The notes: generated by a model from the letters alone, not told the origin. A stretch of DNA of 64,000 nucleotides from Bacillus sp. FJAT-29814 (GCF_001510715.1 NZ_LMTJ01000003.1:265191-329190); one strand, 5' to 3'. Counted from the stretch's first letter, positions 8,699 to 17,036 are shown. Numbers and translations: made by a program.

Positions 8699-9445
8699 TT
8701 GAAAGAAGATATTGTAATCAAGCTAATCGCACTAGATATGGATGGAACATTGTTAAATAATCAACATGAAATTTCCGATGGTAATCGACAAGCGATCAAG
8801 GAAGCGCAGGAGAAGGGGGTTCATGTAGTGCTAAGCACTGGGCGGTCTCTTCAAAACTGCCGGCCGCATGCCGATGAACTGGGACTGGCATCATACTTAG
8901 TGACGGTTAATGGCAGTGAAATCTGGGATGAAAAGTGCGAACTGGTAGAGCGTAATTTGCTAAAATCAGACCATATCGAATGGATGCTGGAGCTGGCCAA
9001 GCAGCACGAAGCAACTTTTTGGGCAATCAACACCGAGCGAAATTGGCATAATGAAATACCGGAGGATTTACATAATGTCGACTGGCTGAAATTCGGTTTT
9101 AACGTTCATGACGATGCCACAAGAGAATTAATTCTTCACGAGCTTAAGGCAAAAGGTGAATTTGAATTAACGAACTCTATGCCATACAATATTGAAGTAA
9201 ACCCAATTGGCATCAGTAAAGCGAAGGGACTTCAACTCGTCTGCGACCGCCTTGGCATTGAAATGAAAAATGTAATGGCCGTAGGAGACAGCTTGAATGA
9301 TTTAGCGATGATCATGGAAGCGGGAATTGGTGTCGCAATGGGGAATGCCCAGGAGACGTTGAAGAAAGCGGCAGACTGGGTTACCGCAACAAATGAAGAG
9401 GATGGCGTGGCCCAGGCAATCCGGAAATGGGTTTTAAGCGAATAA
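8699..9445 (+). CDS. Cof-type HAD-superfamily sugar-phosphate phosphatase
   Basis: The protein has all four HAD motifs: DMDGTLL (nucleophile Asp plus acid/base Asp), STGRS, the conserved Lys in ISKAKG, and GDSLNDLAM. A large C2-type cap domain lies between motifs II and III, as in Cof/YxeH enzymes that dephosphorylate sugar phosphates or flavin/pyridoxal phosphates. I place the start at TTG 8699 (248 residues), with AGGGAG 11 bp upstream. An in-frame ATG at 8624 would add 25 residues that do not resemble the family. Confidence 0.82.
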   Translation: MKEDIVIKLIALDMDGTLLNNQHEISDGNRQAIKEAQEKGVHVVLSTGRSLQNCRPHADELGLASYLVTVNGSEIWDEKCELVERNLLKSDHIEWMLELAKQHEATFWAINTERNWHNEIPEDLHNVDWLKFGFNVHDDATRELILHELKAKGEFELTNSMPYNIEVNPIGISKAKGLQLVCDRLGIEMKNVMAVGDSLNDLAMIMEAGIGVAMGNAQETLKKAADWVTATNEEDGVAQAIRKWVLSE

Positions 9446-9484
9446 TAATTTTTTTGAATAAAAGCAGCCGTCGCCGGAAAACCT

Positions 9485-9515
9485 ATAAATAAGCTTTTTT
9501 TAAAAGCTTATTTAT
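9485..9515 (+). promoter_or_regulatory. Long AT-rich inverted repeat in the cold-shock leader
   Basis: AAATAAGCTTTT (9487-9498) and AAAAGCTTATTT (9502-9513) are perfect complements around three T, extended by AT pairs on both sides. It ends about 8 bases before the GGGAGG ribosome binding site of the cold-shock gene. It could terminate the HAD transcript or act as a temperature-sensitive leader structure. Confidence 0.6.
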
Positions 9516-9535
9516 TTGTGGGAGGCTACAACGAA

Positions 9536-9739
9536 ATGGAACGCGGAAAAGTAAAATGGTTTAACAGCGAAAAAGGGTTTGGCTTTATTGAACGTGAGGG
9601 TGGCGAAGATGTTTTCGTCCATTTCTCCGCCATTCAAGGCGAAGGATACAAATCTCTGGAAGAAGGTCAAGAGGTCAGCTTTGACATTGAAAATGGCCAG
9701 CGCGGGCCGCAGGCAGTAAATGTCCGTAAAGAATCTTAA
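9536..9739 (+). CDS. CspA/CspB-family cold-shock protein
   Basis: A 67-residue single cold-shock domain. Both RNA-binding motifs are present: KGFGFI (RNP1) and VFVHF (RNP2). The protein binds single-stranded RNA/DNA as an RNA chaperone during cold shock and growth. It is close to B. subtilis CspB and CspD along its length, so no paralogue name is assigned. The start at 9536 is preceded by GTGGGAGG with suitable spacing; an in-frame codon at 9518 would add six unrelated residues. Two hairpins follow. Confidence 0.95.
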   Translation: MERGKVKWFNSEKGFGFIEREGGEDVFVHFSAIQGEGYKSLEEGQEVSFDIENGQRGPQAVNVRKES

Positions 9740-9750
9740 GACTATGAATG

Positions 9751-9784
9751 AAACAGACTCTACTCAAGGAAGTCTGTTTTCTTC
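9751..9784 (+). terminator. Rho-independent terminator of the cold-shock gene
   Basis: AAACAGACT (9751-9759) pairs with AGTCTGTTT (9771-9779), followed by TCTTC. Confidence 0.8.
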
Positions 9785-9790
9785 AATTTT

Positions 9791-9822
9791 GGCCGTTCAC
9801 CTATGGGTGAGCGGCCTTTTAG
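9791..9822. terminator. Second, GC-rich hairpin terminator
   Basis: GGCCGTTCACC pairs with GGGTGAGCGGCC (one wobble) around TAT, followed by TTTT. It lies directly behind the first terminator. Confidence 0.65.
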
Positions 9823-10033
9823 CGTGAGTATTGTGGACCCAGTGGCATATTTGCTACTAAGATTGGGTTAGTGGCTTATTTGTGTCCACAATTTGGGCCG
9901 GGCTTTTCTAAAAAGGAGTAATTTTGGGTTTTGTTGTGTCCTCAAATAGGATTTCTGGGTCTGAAATGGTGATTTTCTTAAAGAATTGATTAAAAAGGTG
10001 TGTTCAATGGTTAAAATTTTTGGCCACTCAAAT
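9823..10033. other. Non-coding stretch with an inverted and a direct repeat
   Basis: No convincing gene is seen. ATTGTGGAC (9830-9838) and GTCCACAAT (9884-9892) form a perfect 9-bp inverted repeat. Inside it AGTGGCATATTTG (9841-9853) is repeated directly as AGTGGCTTATTTG (9870-9882). Confidence 0.5.
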
Positions 10034-10145
10034 ATATCCGCGATGTTTCGAAGAATATCCGCGATGTTCTGGCAGATATCCGCGATAAAATAAATATATC
10101 CGCGAAAAAATCATTTTATCCGCGGAAAATTGAAAATATCCGCGA
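10034..10145 (+). repeat. Left array of six ATATCCGCG repeats with 20-21 bp period
   Basis: Copies of ATATCCGCG begin at 10034, 10055, 10076, 10096, 10116 (variant TTATCCGCG from 10117) and 10136, all in the same orientation; spacings are 21, 21, 20, 20 and 20. The sequence between the motifs is only partly conserved. The array ends 10 bp from the stop codon of the NERD gene. It has no CRISPR architecture (core 9-10 bp, spacer about 11 bp). Confidence 0.9.
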
Positions 10146-10154
10146 ACGTACATT

Positions 10155-11141
10155 TTATTCGTTTTTCCAAGGAACTTGATTAGGAAAATAGATGCGCCCT
10201 TTATTCGAACCTGAGGAACTTAGATTTGCAGAACGAAGCAATCTATTCGCGACATCCGGTGAATCAACCCGAGCGAACTCACGGAACTGCTTGTTAGTTA
10301 TGGTTGACCCAATCAACAAAAAATAATCTTGCAAAGCAGGGACCAAAGCATTTTCTTTCACGTAATCATCACAAGAGGGGCAAAACCAATTTTTATCCTT
10401 GCGTTGAATGGGAAGATGATTGCAGACCGGGCAATGGATCCCGACCAGCAATTCCCTCTTTTGAATTCCATATCTATCGAGGATGGCGATAGTTGGATGT
10501 GTATTGAGTTTTAAAAGCAATTTGCTTAACCTGCGGAGATCCTTCGGTGAGAGGATTTCTGTCTTGTAAAGATTTTCAAAGGTCTTAATTTTATTGAATA
10601 GGCTCGGAGATTTGCATATATGCTGCTGGACCTTGTAAGAATTTCTACCGGTAAAATGGAGAATTGCATTGGGATTACTGAAGACAACAAGGTATTCAAT
10701 GGGGATGGCAGGAAAATTATATTGGGCCAACAGCTTACTTATAAATCTCTGATGTCTCTCCACCTGCGCAATCGGATAAGGATAAGGTTTTTCCCGATCT
10801 TCTATTTTTTGAACTAATTGTTCGGTGTCTGTGTCGATGTAAATTTTAGCTGTGTAGTTTTTTACGTCAATGATAAATCCGCGTTGAGGTGATAAAAGGA
10901 AGGTGTCAATTTGATGGTGAAAATCTCCGTCTTGAAAGTTTAGGTCGTGGAAAATGTGGTAATCTTTTTCTGGGAGGGCGCCCAAATAGAAGTCAATGGA
11001 CTCTTCGCCCCAAAATCCTGACCGCCATTTCTCCAAATCTTCCATAATAATTGGCCGCTTCGGATGATTTTTTACAAGTCTCCGTAATAACGCCTCCAAA
11101 ATAAGAATAATTAGAGGAATGTACCGCTTTTTAATGATCAA
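10155..11141 (-). CDS. NERD-domain protein with C-terminal zinc ribbon
   Basis: A 328-residue protein. After a short hydrophobic N-terminus (residues 5-15) comes a nuclease-related NERD domain: GFWGEESIDFYL, then QIDTFLL and GFIIDVKNY, which hold the Glu, Asp and Asp/Lys expected of a restriction-endonuclease-like active site. The C-terminal third has CPVC and CPSC pairs 17 residues apart, a zinc ribbon, followed by a basic tail. NERD proteins are thought to act on nucleic acids, but the function is not established. The TTG start at 11141 has AAGGAG 8 bp upstream; no typical start fits further up. Both sides are flanked by the ATATCYGCG arrays. Confidence 0.75.
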   Translation of the reverse strand: MIIKKRYIPLIILILEALLRRLVKNHPKRPIIMEDLEKWRSGFWGEESIDFYLGALPEKDYHIFHDLNFQDGDFHHQIDTFLLSPQRGFIIDVKNYTAKIYIDTDTEQLVQKIEDREKPYPYPIAQVERHQRFISKLLAQYNFPAIPIEYLVVFSNPNAILHFTGRNSYKVQQHICKSPSLFNKIKTFENLYKTEILSPKDLRRLSKLLLKLNTHPTIAILDRYGIQKRELLVGIHCPVCNHLPIQRKDKNWFCPSCDDYVKENALVPALQDYFLLIGSTITNKQFREFARVDSPDVANRLLRSANLSSSGSNKGRIYFPNQVPWKNE

Positions 11142-11263
11142 ATGAATCACTCCTTTTTTGTTTGCTGATAAAATTCTAATTTTAGTTAGAGAATCCTGCC
11201 GAAATTTGTAGGATTTTATCAACTTTTTGTGACAATTTTAAGGATAGAGGTTCCGCGAAAATT

Positions 11264-11397
11264 ATATCTGCGATGTTTCGACGGATATCTGCGCTAACCG
11301 AGAATATATCTGCGATAAATCAAATATATCTGCGCAAAACCAAAATATATCTGCGATAAATCAAATATATCCGCGCAAATCCAAAATATATCCTCGG
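11264..11397 (+). repeat. Right array of seven ATATCYGCG repeats with 20-21 bp period
   Basis: Copies begin at 11264, 11285, 11306, 11326, 11347, 11367 and 11388 (last one degenerate, ATATCCTCG); spacings are 21, 21, 20, 21, 20 and 21. Most carry T in the fifth core position (ATATCTGCG), unlike the left array. The first unit, ATATCTGCGATGTTTCGA, matches the first unit of the left array except for that base. The array ends about 20 bp before the leader of the SDR gene. Confidence 0.9.
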
Positions 11398-11440
11398 TCA
11401 CCTTAAAACTACTATAATATAAAGAAAGGAGGCGGCTATT

Positions 11441-12277
11441 ATGAACGAACAGATTGCGATTGTGACCGGGGCTTCGAGTGGATTCGGCCTGCTTACAACA
11501 CTAGAGCTGGCCCGTAAAGGATTCAAAGTGGTGGCCACAATGCGGAATCCAGGTAAAAGTCAGGGACTATTAAACGAAGCTAAATTGCAGGGCCTGGAAC
11601 AAAGGATCATCATCCACGAACTCGATGTCACCTCGGAAACCTCTATAAAAAAATTAACCCCACTGCTGGAATCGCTCAACAGGGTCGATGTTTTGGTTAA
11701 TAATGCCGGCTATGCAGCGGGAGGGTTTGTCGAAGAATTGCCAGTGGATGAATATAGAAAGCAATTTGAAACAAATGTTTTCGGCGTAATTGCTGTCACC
11801 AAGGCTGTGCTACCGTTTATGCGCAGGCAAAGGCAAGGAAAAATTATTAATGTAAGCAGCATCAGCGGAATCATAGCGTTCCCGGGGTTATCGCCATATG
11901 TGGCCTCCAAGCATGCACTTGAAGGGTGGAGTGAAAGCCTCCGCTTGGAATTGATGCCTTTTGGCGTTGATGTTGCGTTAATCGAGCCTGGATCCTACCA
12001 GACCAATATTTGGACATCTGGCAAACAAGTAACGAGTTCTTCCGCGGATTCTCCTTACTATGACTTTATGAGGAACTTAGAAAACTATATTGAATCGGGG
12101 AATGAGCAGTTCGGTGACCCGCGTGACGTGGCAAAGAAAATTGCCGAGGTTTCAATAATGAAGAGGCCGAAGCTTCGCTATCCAATAGGAAAAGGAGTAA
12201 AAGCAATTATTATTCTGAAAAACCTTCTCCCTTGGAGCCGCTGGGAAGCAATTTTTTCTAAAAGGCTTCCAAAATAA
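11441..12277 (+). CDS. Classical short-chain dehydrogenase/reductase (YusZ-like)
   Basis: A 278-residue classical SDR. It has the cofactor loop TGASSGFG at residues 9-16, NNAGYA, the catalytic Ser in INVSSISG and Y-V-A-S-K with the Tyr/Lys pair. An Arg after the second strand (TMRNP) favours NADP(H). The substrate is unknown; the C-terminal helical extension resembles retinol-dehydrogenase-like Bacillus SDRs. A strong AAAGGAGG precedes the ATG. It is monocistronic and starts right after the right repeat array. Confidence 0.85.
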   Translation: MNEQIAIVTGASSGFGLLTTLELARKGFKVVATMRNPGKSQGLLNEAKLQGLEQRIIIHELDVTSETSIKKLTPLLESLNRVDVLVNNAGYAAGGFVEELPVDEYRKQFETNVFGVIAVTKAVLPFMRRQRQGKIINVSSISGIIAFPGLSPYVASKHALEGWSESLRLELMPFGVDVALIEPGSYQTNIWTSGKQVTSSSADSPYYDFMRNLENYIESGNEQFGDPRDVAKKIAEVSIMKRPKLRYPIGKGVKAIIILKNLLPWSRWEAIFSKRLPK

Positions 12278-12443
12278 ACCATATGCCCTTTTGTTTACTT
12301 AATTTATCCAACTGCATAAAAATGGGATTTTGTTCCAAGTTTTACCAGAATAATAAATTTTGAAAAAGTCGAAATTTTTTAGCAGGAATTTGCGGATATT
12401 GTGAGAATAATAGAAATAAGATAATACAAAAGGGGGGCTTTAC

Positions 12444-12905
12444 TTGGATATAAAAGTAGTAGAGAAGGATAGCCTAAAGGTAGTAGGTATTAGTTGGAAT
12501 GGTACGTATTCTCAGATGAGCACGATTCCCCGCATGTTTACGGAATTGGAGGAACGGCTGGAGGAAATTCCATATAAGGCGGAAGAACCAGTGCTAATTG
12601 CCCCATTTCATAGCCGGGAGACAGAATTCACCTATTATGTAACTGCGCCTGTTGAAAAAATCGAGCGGGTCCCTGCTGGCATGGTAGGTTTCACGATTCC
12701 ACCAAAGAATTATGTATTTACTACCTACCTGGGTAAACCCGAAGAGGTTGAAAATACATATCTTCAATTGTTCAAGTGGATGCAGGAATACGGTTATGAT
12801 CATGACCAAAATGCTTTAAGCCTCGAAATTTACAAGGATAAACCGCATAATACCAATGGAGAACTTCATCTTGAAATTTATCTGCCTGTAAAAGTATATA
12901 AGTAA
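12444..12905 (+). CDS. GyrI-like / AraC effector-binding domain protein
   Basis: A 153-residue stand-alone SOUL/GyrI-type small-molecule binding domain. The family pattern is seen in VVGISWNGTYSQM near the start, the central VPAGMVGFTIPPKNYVFTTY and the final LEIYLPVK strand. Such proteins bind or hydrolyse small hydrophobic or cationic molecules, or serve as effector domains of regulators. No DNA-binding domain is fused here. The start is TTG at 12444 with AAGGGGGG upstream. It is monocistronic, with a terminator behind it. Confidence 0.7.
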   Translation: MDIKVVEKDSLKVVGISWNGTYSQMSTIPRMFTELEERLEEIPYKAEEPVLIAPFHSRETEFTYYVTAPVEKIERVPAGMVGFTIPPKNYVFTTYLGKPEEVENTYLQLFKWMQEYGYDHDQNALSLEIYKDKPHNTNGELHLEIYLPVKVYK

Positions 12906-12923
12906 ATCTTGGAAACAACAGTT

Positions 12924-12950
12924 AAGGAGAGGGGTGCCTCTTCTTTTTGT
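12924..12950 (+). terminator. Rho-independent terminator
   Basis: AAGGAGAGG (12924-12932) pairs with CCTCTTCTT (12937-12945), one wobble, around GGTG, followed by TTTG. Confidence 0.75.
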
Positions 12951-12991
12951 TATTTATGGGCAATAAATTTCCTATCTATTAATAAGTAGGG

Positions 12992-12997
12992 TATAAT
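12992..12997 (+). promoter_or_regulatory. -10 box of the riboflavin operon promoter
   Basis: TATAAT preceded by GGG lies about 30 bp before the FMN aptamer. The -35 region (TTCCTA at 12969) is poor. Confidence 0.5.
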
Positions 12998-13024
12998 ACC
13001 ATAAAAGTATAGTTTAATACGAAT

Positions 13025-13165
13025 TCCTTCGGGGTCAGGTGAAATTCCGAACCGGCGGTGATGAAGCTTTAGCTTCTTAGTCCGTGACCCGGTTAACCTT
13101 TGGTTAAACGGTGGATCTGGTGAAATTCCGGAGCCGACAGTTAAAGTCTGGATGGGAGAAGGAAA
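13025..13165 (+). promoter_or_regulatory. FMN riboswitch (RFN element)
   Basis: The conserved blocks are all present in order: TTCGGGGTCAGGTGAAATTC, ACCGGCGGTGATG, TAGTCCGTGACCC, a variable hairpin, GGTGGATCTGGTGAAATTCC, GGAGCCGACAGTTAAAGTC and GATGGGAGAAGG. It senses FMN and represses the rib operon through the downstream terminator. Confidence 0.97.
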
Positions 13166-13232
13166 AATGCAGGTTTAAGACTGGGCAAAAATTGTCCATT
13201 TTTAAGCCTTAATTTCCTATTGCCATTTTCTG

Positions 13233-13266
13233 ACCCCTGAAGGAATAATCTTCAGGGGTTTTTTCG
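13233..13266 (+). terminator. Riboswitch-controlled terminator in the rib leader
   Basis: ACCCCTGAAG (13233-13242) pairs with CTTCAGGGGT (13250-13259), followed by TTTTTTC. It is the OFF-state terminator of the FMN riboswitch. Confidence 0.88.
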
Positions 13267-13284
13267 TTTAAAGGAGAACTAAAG

Positions 13285-14367
13285 ATGGATGATAAACACT
13301 ACATGAACTTGGCGTTAAACCTTGCCAGAGGAACATTGGGACAAACCACGCCCAATCCTGTAGTCGGGGCAGTAGTTGTAAAGGACAATCAAATCATCGG
13401 GATGGGGGCCCATCTAAAAGCCGGCGAACCTCATGCGGAGGTACACGCGCTTCATATGGCCGGTGATAAGGCAAAAGGTGCAACCCTTTATGTCACACTC
13501 GAGCCATGCAGCCATTTTGGCAGGACTCCGCCATGCTCGGATTTGGTCATCAAAACGGGGATCAAAAAGGTCTTCGTAGCTACGACAGACCCTAACCCGC
13601 AAGTGGGCGGGCAGGGAATCGAGCGGATGAAGCGTGCCGGAATTGAAGTGGAGGTGGGATTGCTTCAAGAGGAAGCCAGGGAGTTAAACAAGGTCTTTTT
13701 TTATAACGTCAGGACCGGACTACCGTACGTCACTTTGAAATCGGCCGTTAGCTTGGACGGGAAAACTGCGACGGTTACTGGAGAGAGCATGTGGATCACC
13801 GGAGAAGCAGCGCGGGCAGATGTCCATCAATTCCGCCATCGTCATGATGCGATATTAGTGGGAGTTAATACGGTTCTTAAAGATAATCCGTCCTTAACAA
13901 CGCGACTGCCAGCAGGCGGGAGAAATCCGATCCGCATTATCCTCGATACCAAATTACGGACACCGCTTGACGCAAATGTGATAACAGATAATCAAGCTCC
14001 TACTTGGATCATTACCGGAGCGGAAGTGGATGCAAACCGCGAGGCGGCATTTCGCAAATCAGGGATTCACATATTAAAAATGGACACCAGACAAATTTCT
14101 ATCAAGGCGATGTTGAAAGCGCTAGGCCAGCGAGGGATTTGTACTCTCTTTGTTGAAGGCGGCGCTGAAGTGCATGGCAGTTTTTTAAAAGAAAGAGCTT
14201 TCCAGCAAATTATTACCTATGTCGCCCCGAAGCTGATTGGCGGGAAGGGTGCTCCGACTTCATATGGCGGCGAAGGGATTGCCAATATAGCTGAGGCCGT
14301 CGATTTGACAATACGGCAAGTGGACATGATTGGCAATGACATCAGAATTATAGCGGAACCAAGTTAG
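13285..14367 (+). CDS. ribD: Bifunctional riboflavin deaminase/reductase
   Basis: The enzyme deaminates diaminohydroxyphosphoribosylaminopyrimidine and reduces the ribosyl side chain, steps 2 and 3 of riboflavin synthesis. The N-terminal zinc deaminase domain (residues 1-145) shows the HAE motif (GEPHAEVHA) and the zinc ligands of PCSHFGRTPPC. The C-terminal domain (146-360) is the NADPH-dependent reductase of DHFR fold. The length of 360 matches B. subtilis RibD. AAAGGAGA precedes the ATG. First gene of ribD-ribE-ribBA-ribH. Confidence 0.97.
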   Translation: MDDKHYMNLALNLARGTLGQTTPNPVVGAVVVKDNQIIGMGAHLKAGEPHAEVHALHMAGDKAKGATLYVTLEPCSHFGRTPPCSDLVIKTGIKKVFVATTDPNPQVGGQGIERMKRAGIEVEVGLLQEEARELNKVFFYNVRTGLPYVTLKSAVSLDGKTATVTGESMWITGEAARADVHQFRHRHDAILVGVNTVLKDNPSLTTRLPAGGRNPIRIILDTKLRTPLDANVITDNQAPTWIITGAEVDANREAAFRKSGIHILKMDTRQISIKAMLKALGQRGICTLFVEGGAEVHGSFLKERAFQQIITYVAPKLIGGKGAPTSYGGEGIANIAEAVDLTIRQVDMIGNDIRIIAEPS

Positions 14368-14377
14368 GAGAAGGTGT

Positions 14378-15034
14378 ATGTTTACCGGAATTATTGAAGA
14401 AATTGGTGAAATCGCAACTATTCAGCGAACGGGGAAATCATTTGTTTTGACAATTGGGGCCAAGAAAATCTTGGAGGATGTGCATCTTGGTGACAGCATC
14501 GCCGTGAATGGGGTGTGCTTGACAGTGACGTCTTTCACAGGTAATCGTTTTGCCGTTGATGTAATGCCTGAAACCGTTAAGGCAACGAGTTTACAGTCAT
14601 TGACCCGCGGATCCAAAGTGAATCTGGAGCGTGCGATGGCAGCCGGCGGCAGGTTTGGCGGTCATTTTGTCAGTGGTCATATCGATGGCACTGGAATTAT
14701 CAAGAGGAAGGAAGCACACGAGAACGCTGTGTATTATGAAATAGAAACTGCCCAAGAGCTATTGCAATACGTGATCCTACGGGGATCGATTGCCGTAGAC
14801 GGGACAAGCCTGACGGTATTCGGAGTTTCGGACAACAGTTTTACATTGTCGCTGATTCCCCATACGTTGTCGGAAACAGTATTAGGGCAGAAGGGTCAAG
14901 GGGACATCGTTAACCTGGAATGCGACATGATTGGCAAATATGTCGGCCATTTTTTGAAAAATCAATCAAGTAACGAGCAGAAGTCAAAATCCGGAATTAC
15001 CGCGAGTTTTTTAGAGGAGAATGGTTTTTATTAA
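14378..15034 (+). CDS. ribE: Riboflavin synthase alpha subunit
   Basis: The enzyme dismutates two 6,7-dimethyl-8-ribityllumazine molecules into riboflavin. It starts with the diagnostic MFTGIIEEIG and contains two tandem lumazine-binding barrels (about residues 1-95 and 97-195), each with its GDSIAVNGVCLTVT-type or GSIAVDGTSLTV ligand strand. The 218 residues fit the family. It follows ribD by 10 bp behind AGGAGAAGG and is part of the rib operon. Confidence 0.97.
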   Translation: MFTGIIEEIGEIATIQRTGKSFVLTIGAKKILEDVHLGDSIAVNGVCLTVTSFTGNRFAVDVMPETVKATSLQSLTRGSKVNLERAMAAGGRFGGHFVSGHIDGTGIIKRKEAHENAVYYEIETAQELLQYVILRGSIAVDGTSLTVFGVSDNSFTLSLIPHTLSETVLGQKGQGDIVNLECDMIGKYVGHFLKNQSSNEQKSKSGITASFLEENGFY

Positions 15035-15055
15035 ATAAAAAAGGAGTGATGCATC

Positions 15056-16249
15056 ATGTTTGATACCATTGAGGTTGCCCTTGATGAGTTAAAACAAGGG
15101 AAAGTTGTAATCGTGTGTGATGACGAGGATAGAGAAAACGAAGGGGATTTTGTGGCGTTGGCTGAAAATGCTTCCCCGGAAGTGATTAACCTAATGGTGA
15201 CCCATGGGCGGGGACTTGTCTGTGTTCCGATCGAGGAAGAGCTGGCGCAAAAACTCGATTTAATCCCTATGGTCTCGAAAAACACTGATCCGCATGGGAC
15301 AGCTTTTACAGTAAGTATTGACCACAAATTTTCCACAACGGGGATTTCGGCATACGAACGATCTGCAACCGTTTTGAGCATGCTGGACTCAGATGCCAAA
15401 GGGGCTGATTTTAAACGGCCGGGTCATATTTTTCCGCTGGTCGCCAAAAAGGGCGGGGTCTTAAGAAGAACGGGACATACCGAAGCGGCAGTCGACTTGG
15501 CAAAGCTGTGCGGGGCGAAGCCAGCGGGAGTCATTTGCGAAATCATGAATGAGGACGGCACGATGGCCCGTGTTCCCGAACTTAGAAAAATTGCCGACAA
15601 ACTAAATCTCAAAATGATTACCATTAAAGATTTAATTGAATATCGGAACAAAAAGGACAAATTGGTCAAGCGTGAAGTCGAAATTAAGCTGCCGACAGAA
15701 TTTGGCGAATTTAGGGCATTTGGATATTCGAATCTCGTTGATGACAAGGAGCATGTTGCGCTAGTGAAGGGGGAAATCGACCCAGAACGGCCGATTTTGG
15801 TTCGTGTCCATTCGGAATGCCTAACCGGGGATGTATTTGGCTCCTATCGCTGTGACTGCGGCCCGCAGCTGCATGCGGCATTGAATCAAATCGAGCAGGC
15901 GGGCAATGGGGTGCTGCTCTATATGCGGCAGGAGGGCCGTGGCATTGGGCTGCTGAATAAATTGCGCGCCTACAAACTGCAAGAACAGGGCTACGATACG
16001 GTTGAAGCAAACGAAAAACTCGGCTTTGGCGCCGACTTGCGGGAATATGGCATCGGTGCCCAAATCCTGAAGGACCTTGGCATTAAAAAAATGATGCTGT
16101 TAACCAATAATCCGCGCAAAATCAAGGGTTTGAAAGGCTATGACCTCGAGGTTGTAGAGCGGGTGCCGCTGCAAATGGAAATGAAAGCGGAAAACGAACG
16201 TTACTTACGTACGAAACACGATAAGCTTGGTCACCTTTTACATTATTAA
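15056..16249 (+). CDS. ribBA: Bifunctional 3,4-dihydroxy-2-butanone-4-phosphate synthase / GTP cyclohydrolase II
   Basis: The N-terminal half (residues 1-200) makes the four-carbon unit from ribulose 5-phosphate; its acidic metal/substrate loop [10 protein letters not shown] is intact. The C-terminal half (about 205-397) opens GTP; zinc ligands are seen in the C-x10-C-x-C pattern of [16 protein letters not shown], and RQEGRGIGL binds substrate. Together they feed both branches of riboflavin synthesis. It equals the B. subtilis gene called ribA. AAAGGAGTG precedes the ATG. Confidence 0.97.
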   Translation: MFDTIEVALDELKQGKVVIVCDDEDRENEGDFVALAENASPEVINLMVTHGRGLVCVPIEEELAQKLDLIPMVSKNTDPHGTAFTVSIDHKFSTTGISAYERSATVLSMLDSDAKGADFKRPGHIFPLVAKKGGVLRRTGHTEAAVDLAKLCGAKPAGVICEIMNEDGTMARVPELRKIADKLNLKMITIKDLIEYRNKKDKLVKREVEIKLPTEFGEFRAFGYSNLVDDKEHVALVKGEIDPERPILVRVHSECLTGDVFGSYRCDCGPQLHAALNQIEQAGNGVLLYMRQEGRGIGLLNKLRAYKLQEQGYDTVEANEKLGFGADLREYGIGAQILKDLGIKKMMLLTNNPRKIKGLKGYDLEVVERVPLQMEMKAENERYLRTKHDKLGHLLHY

Positions 16250-16269
16250 ATTATTTGGAGGAATCGAAC

Positions 16270-16740
16270 ATGGGACATATTTATGAAGGAAATTTGGTAG
16301 GATCAGGTCTTAAAATCGGTATTGTTGTCGGGCGCTTTAATGAGTTTATTACCGGAAAATTATTGAGCGGTGCCGAGGATGCGCTGCGAAGACATGGAGT
16401 AAGTGAAGCTGATGTTGACGTCGCCTGGGTTCCAGGTGCTTTTGAAATTCCGCTAATTGCTCAAAAAATGGCAAATAGCAAAAAATATGATGCGGTCATC
16501 ACGCTGGGTGCGGTCATCCGCGGTTCCACTCCGCATTTTGACTATGTTTGCAATGAAGCGGCAAAAGGTGTTGCCGCAGCGGGATTAAATAGCGGCATTC
16601 CTGTTACCTTTGGTGTCCTGACAACCGATTCCATCGAGCAGGCCATTGAGCGGGCTGGAACAAAGGCCGGCAATAAGGGCTGGGAGGCAGCGACAACGGC
16701 CATTGAGATGGCAAATTTGTGCAGAGGCTTTGACCAATAA
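16270..16740 (+). CDS. ribH: 6,7-dimethyl-8-ribityllumazine synthase
   Basis: The enzyme condenses the ribitylaminouracil with dihydroxybutanone phosphate; in Bacillus it assembles as a 60-mer shell around riboflavin synthase. Substrate-binding segments [16 protein letters not shown] and [14 protein letters not shown] (with the catalytic His) are intact. The start is the ATG at 16270, giving 156 residues, because GGAGGAATC lies just upstream; an in-frame codon at 16255 would lie before this site. Last gene of the operon. Confidence 0.97.
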   Translation: MGHIYEGNLVGSGLKIGIVVGRFNEFITGKLLSGAEDALRRHGVSEADVDVAWVPGAFEIPLIAQKMANSKKYDAVITLGAVIRGSTPHFDYVCNEAAKGVAAAGLNSGIPVTFGVLTTDSIEQAIERAGTKAGNKGWEAATTAIEMANLCRGFDQ

Positions 16741-16755
16741 TTAACTTTTAGAAAT

Positions 16756-16792
16756 GGAGGGGCAGCTCTATAATAGCTGCTCCTCAAACTTT
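16756..16792 (+). terminator. Hairpin terminator of the rib operon
   Basis: GAGGGGCAGCT (16757-16767) pairs with AGCTGCTCCTC (16775-16785), one wobble. The T tract is poor (AAACTTTC). Confidence 0.6.
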
Positions 16793-16805
16793 CTAAACAA
16801 AAACA

Positions 16806-16835
16806 TATACAATCGAGTCAGTTTTTTACTATAAT
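16806..16835 (+). promoter_or_regulatory. Promoter of the cobalamin-riboswitch transcript
   Basis: TATAAT at 16830-16835 with TATACA 18 bp upstream. Transcription would start about 25 bp before the riboswitch. Confidence 0.55.
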
Positions 16836-16867
16836 AGTCTTAGCATAAAAAATATCTTTTAAAAAAC

Positions 16868-17036
16868 AGGTGCTAAAGTCAGTGCTAGACTTTTAGCTTA
16901 ATAGGGAAGTTGGTTAAAAGCCAACGCGGTCCCGCCACTGTAAATGCGAGCAACCTATACCATGCCACTGTCGATAGATGGGAAGGCATAGGGAGCGATG
17001 ACCATGAGCCAGGAAACCTGCCTGTTTTATAAACAC
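16868..17036 (+). promoter_or_regulatory. Cobalamin (B12) riboswitch
   Basis: The conserved core is present in order: AGGTGC..., AATAGGGAAGTTGGTT, GCGGTCCCGCCACTGTAA, a GCCACTG peripheral element, and the B12 box AGCCAGGAAACCTGCC (about 17008-17023). This class shuts off B12 transport or synthesis genes when cobalamin is ample. Confidence 0.95.

Noticed and set aside
10043..10094. Short peptide encoded by the left repeat array (ATG at 10043)
   Set aside because: Only 16 codons, no ribosome binding site, and spacing alternates 20/21 so the frame is not kept.
10034..11397. CRISPR array
   Set aside because: Conserved core is only 9-10 bp, the intervening parts are about 11 bp and partly similar, and no cas gene is present.
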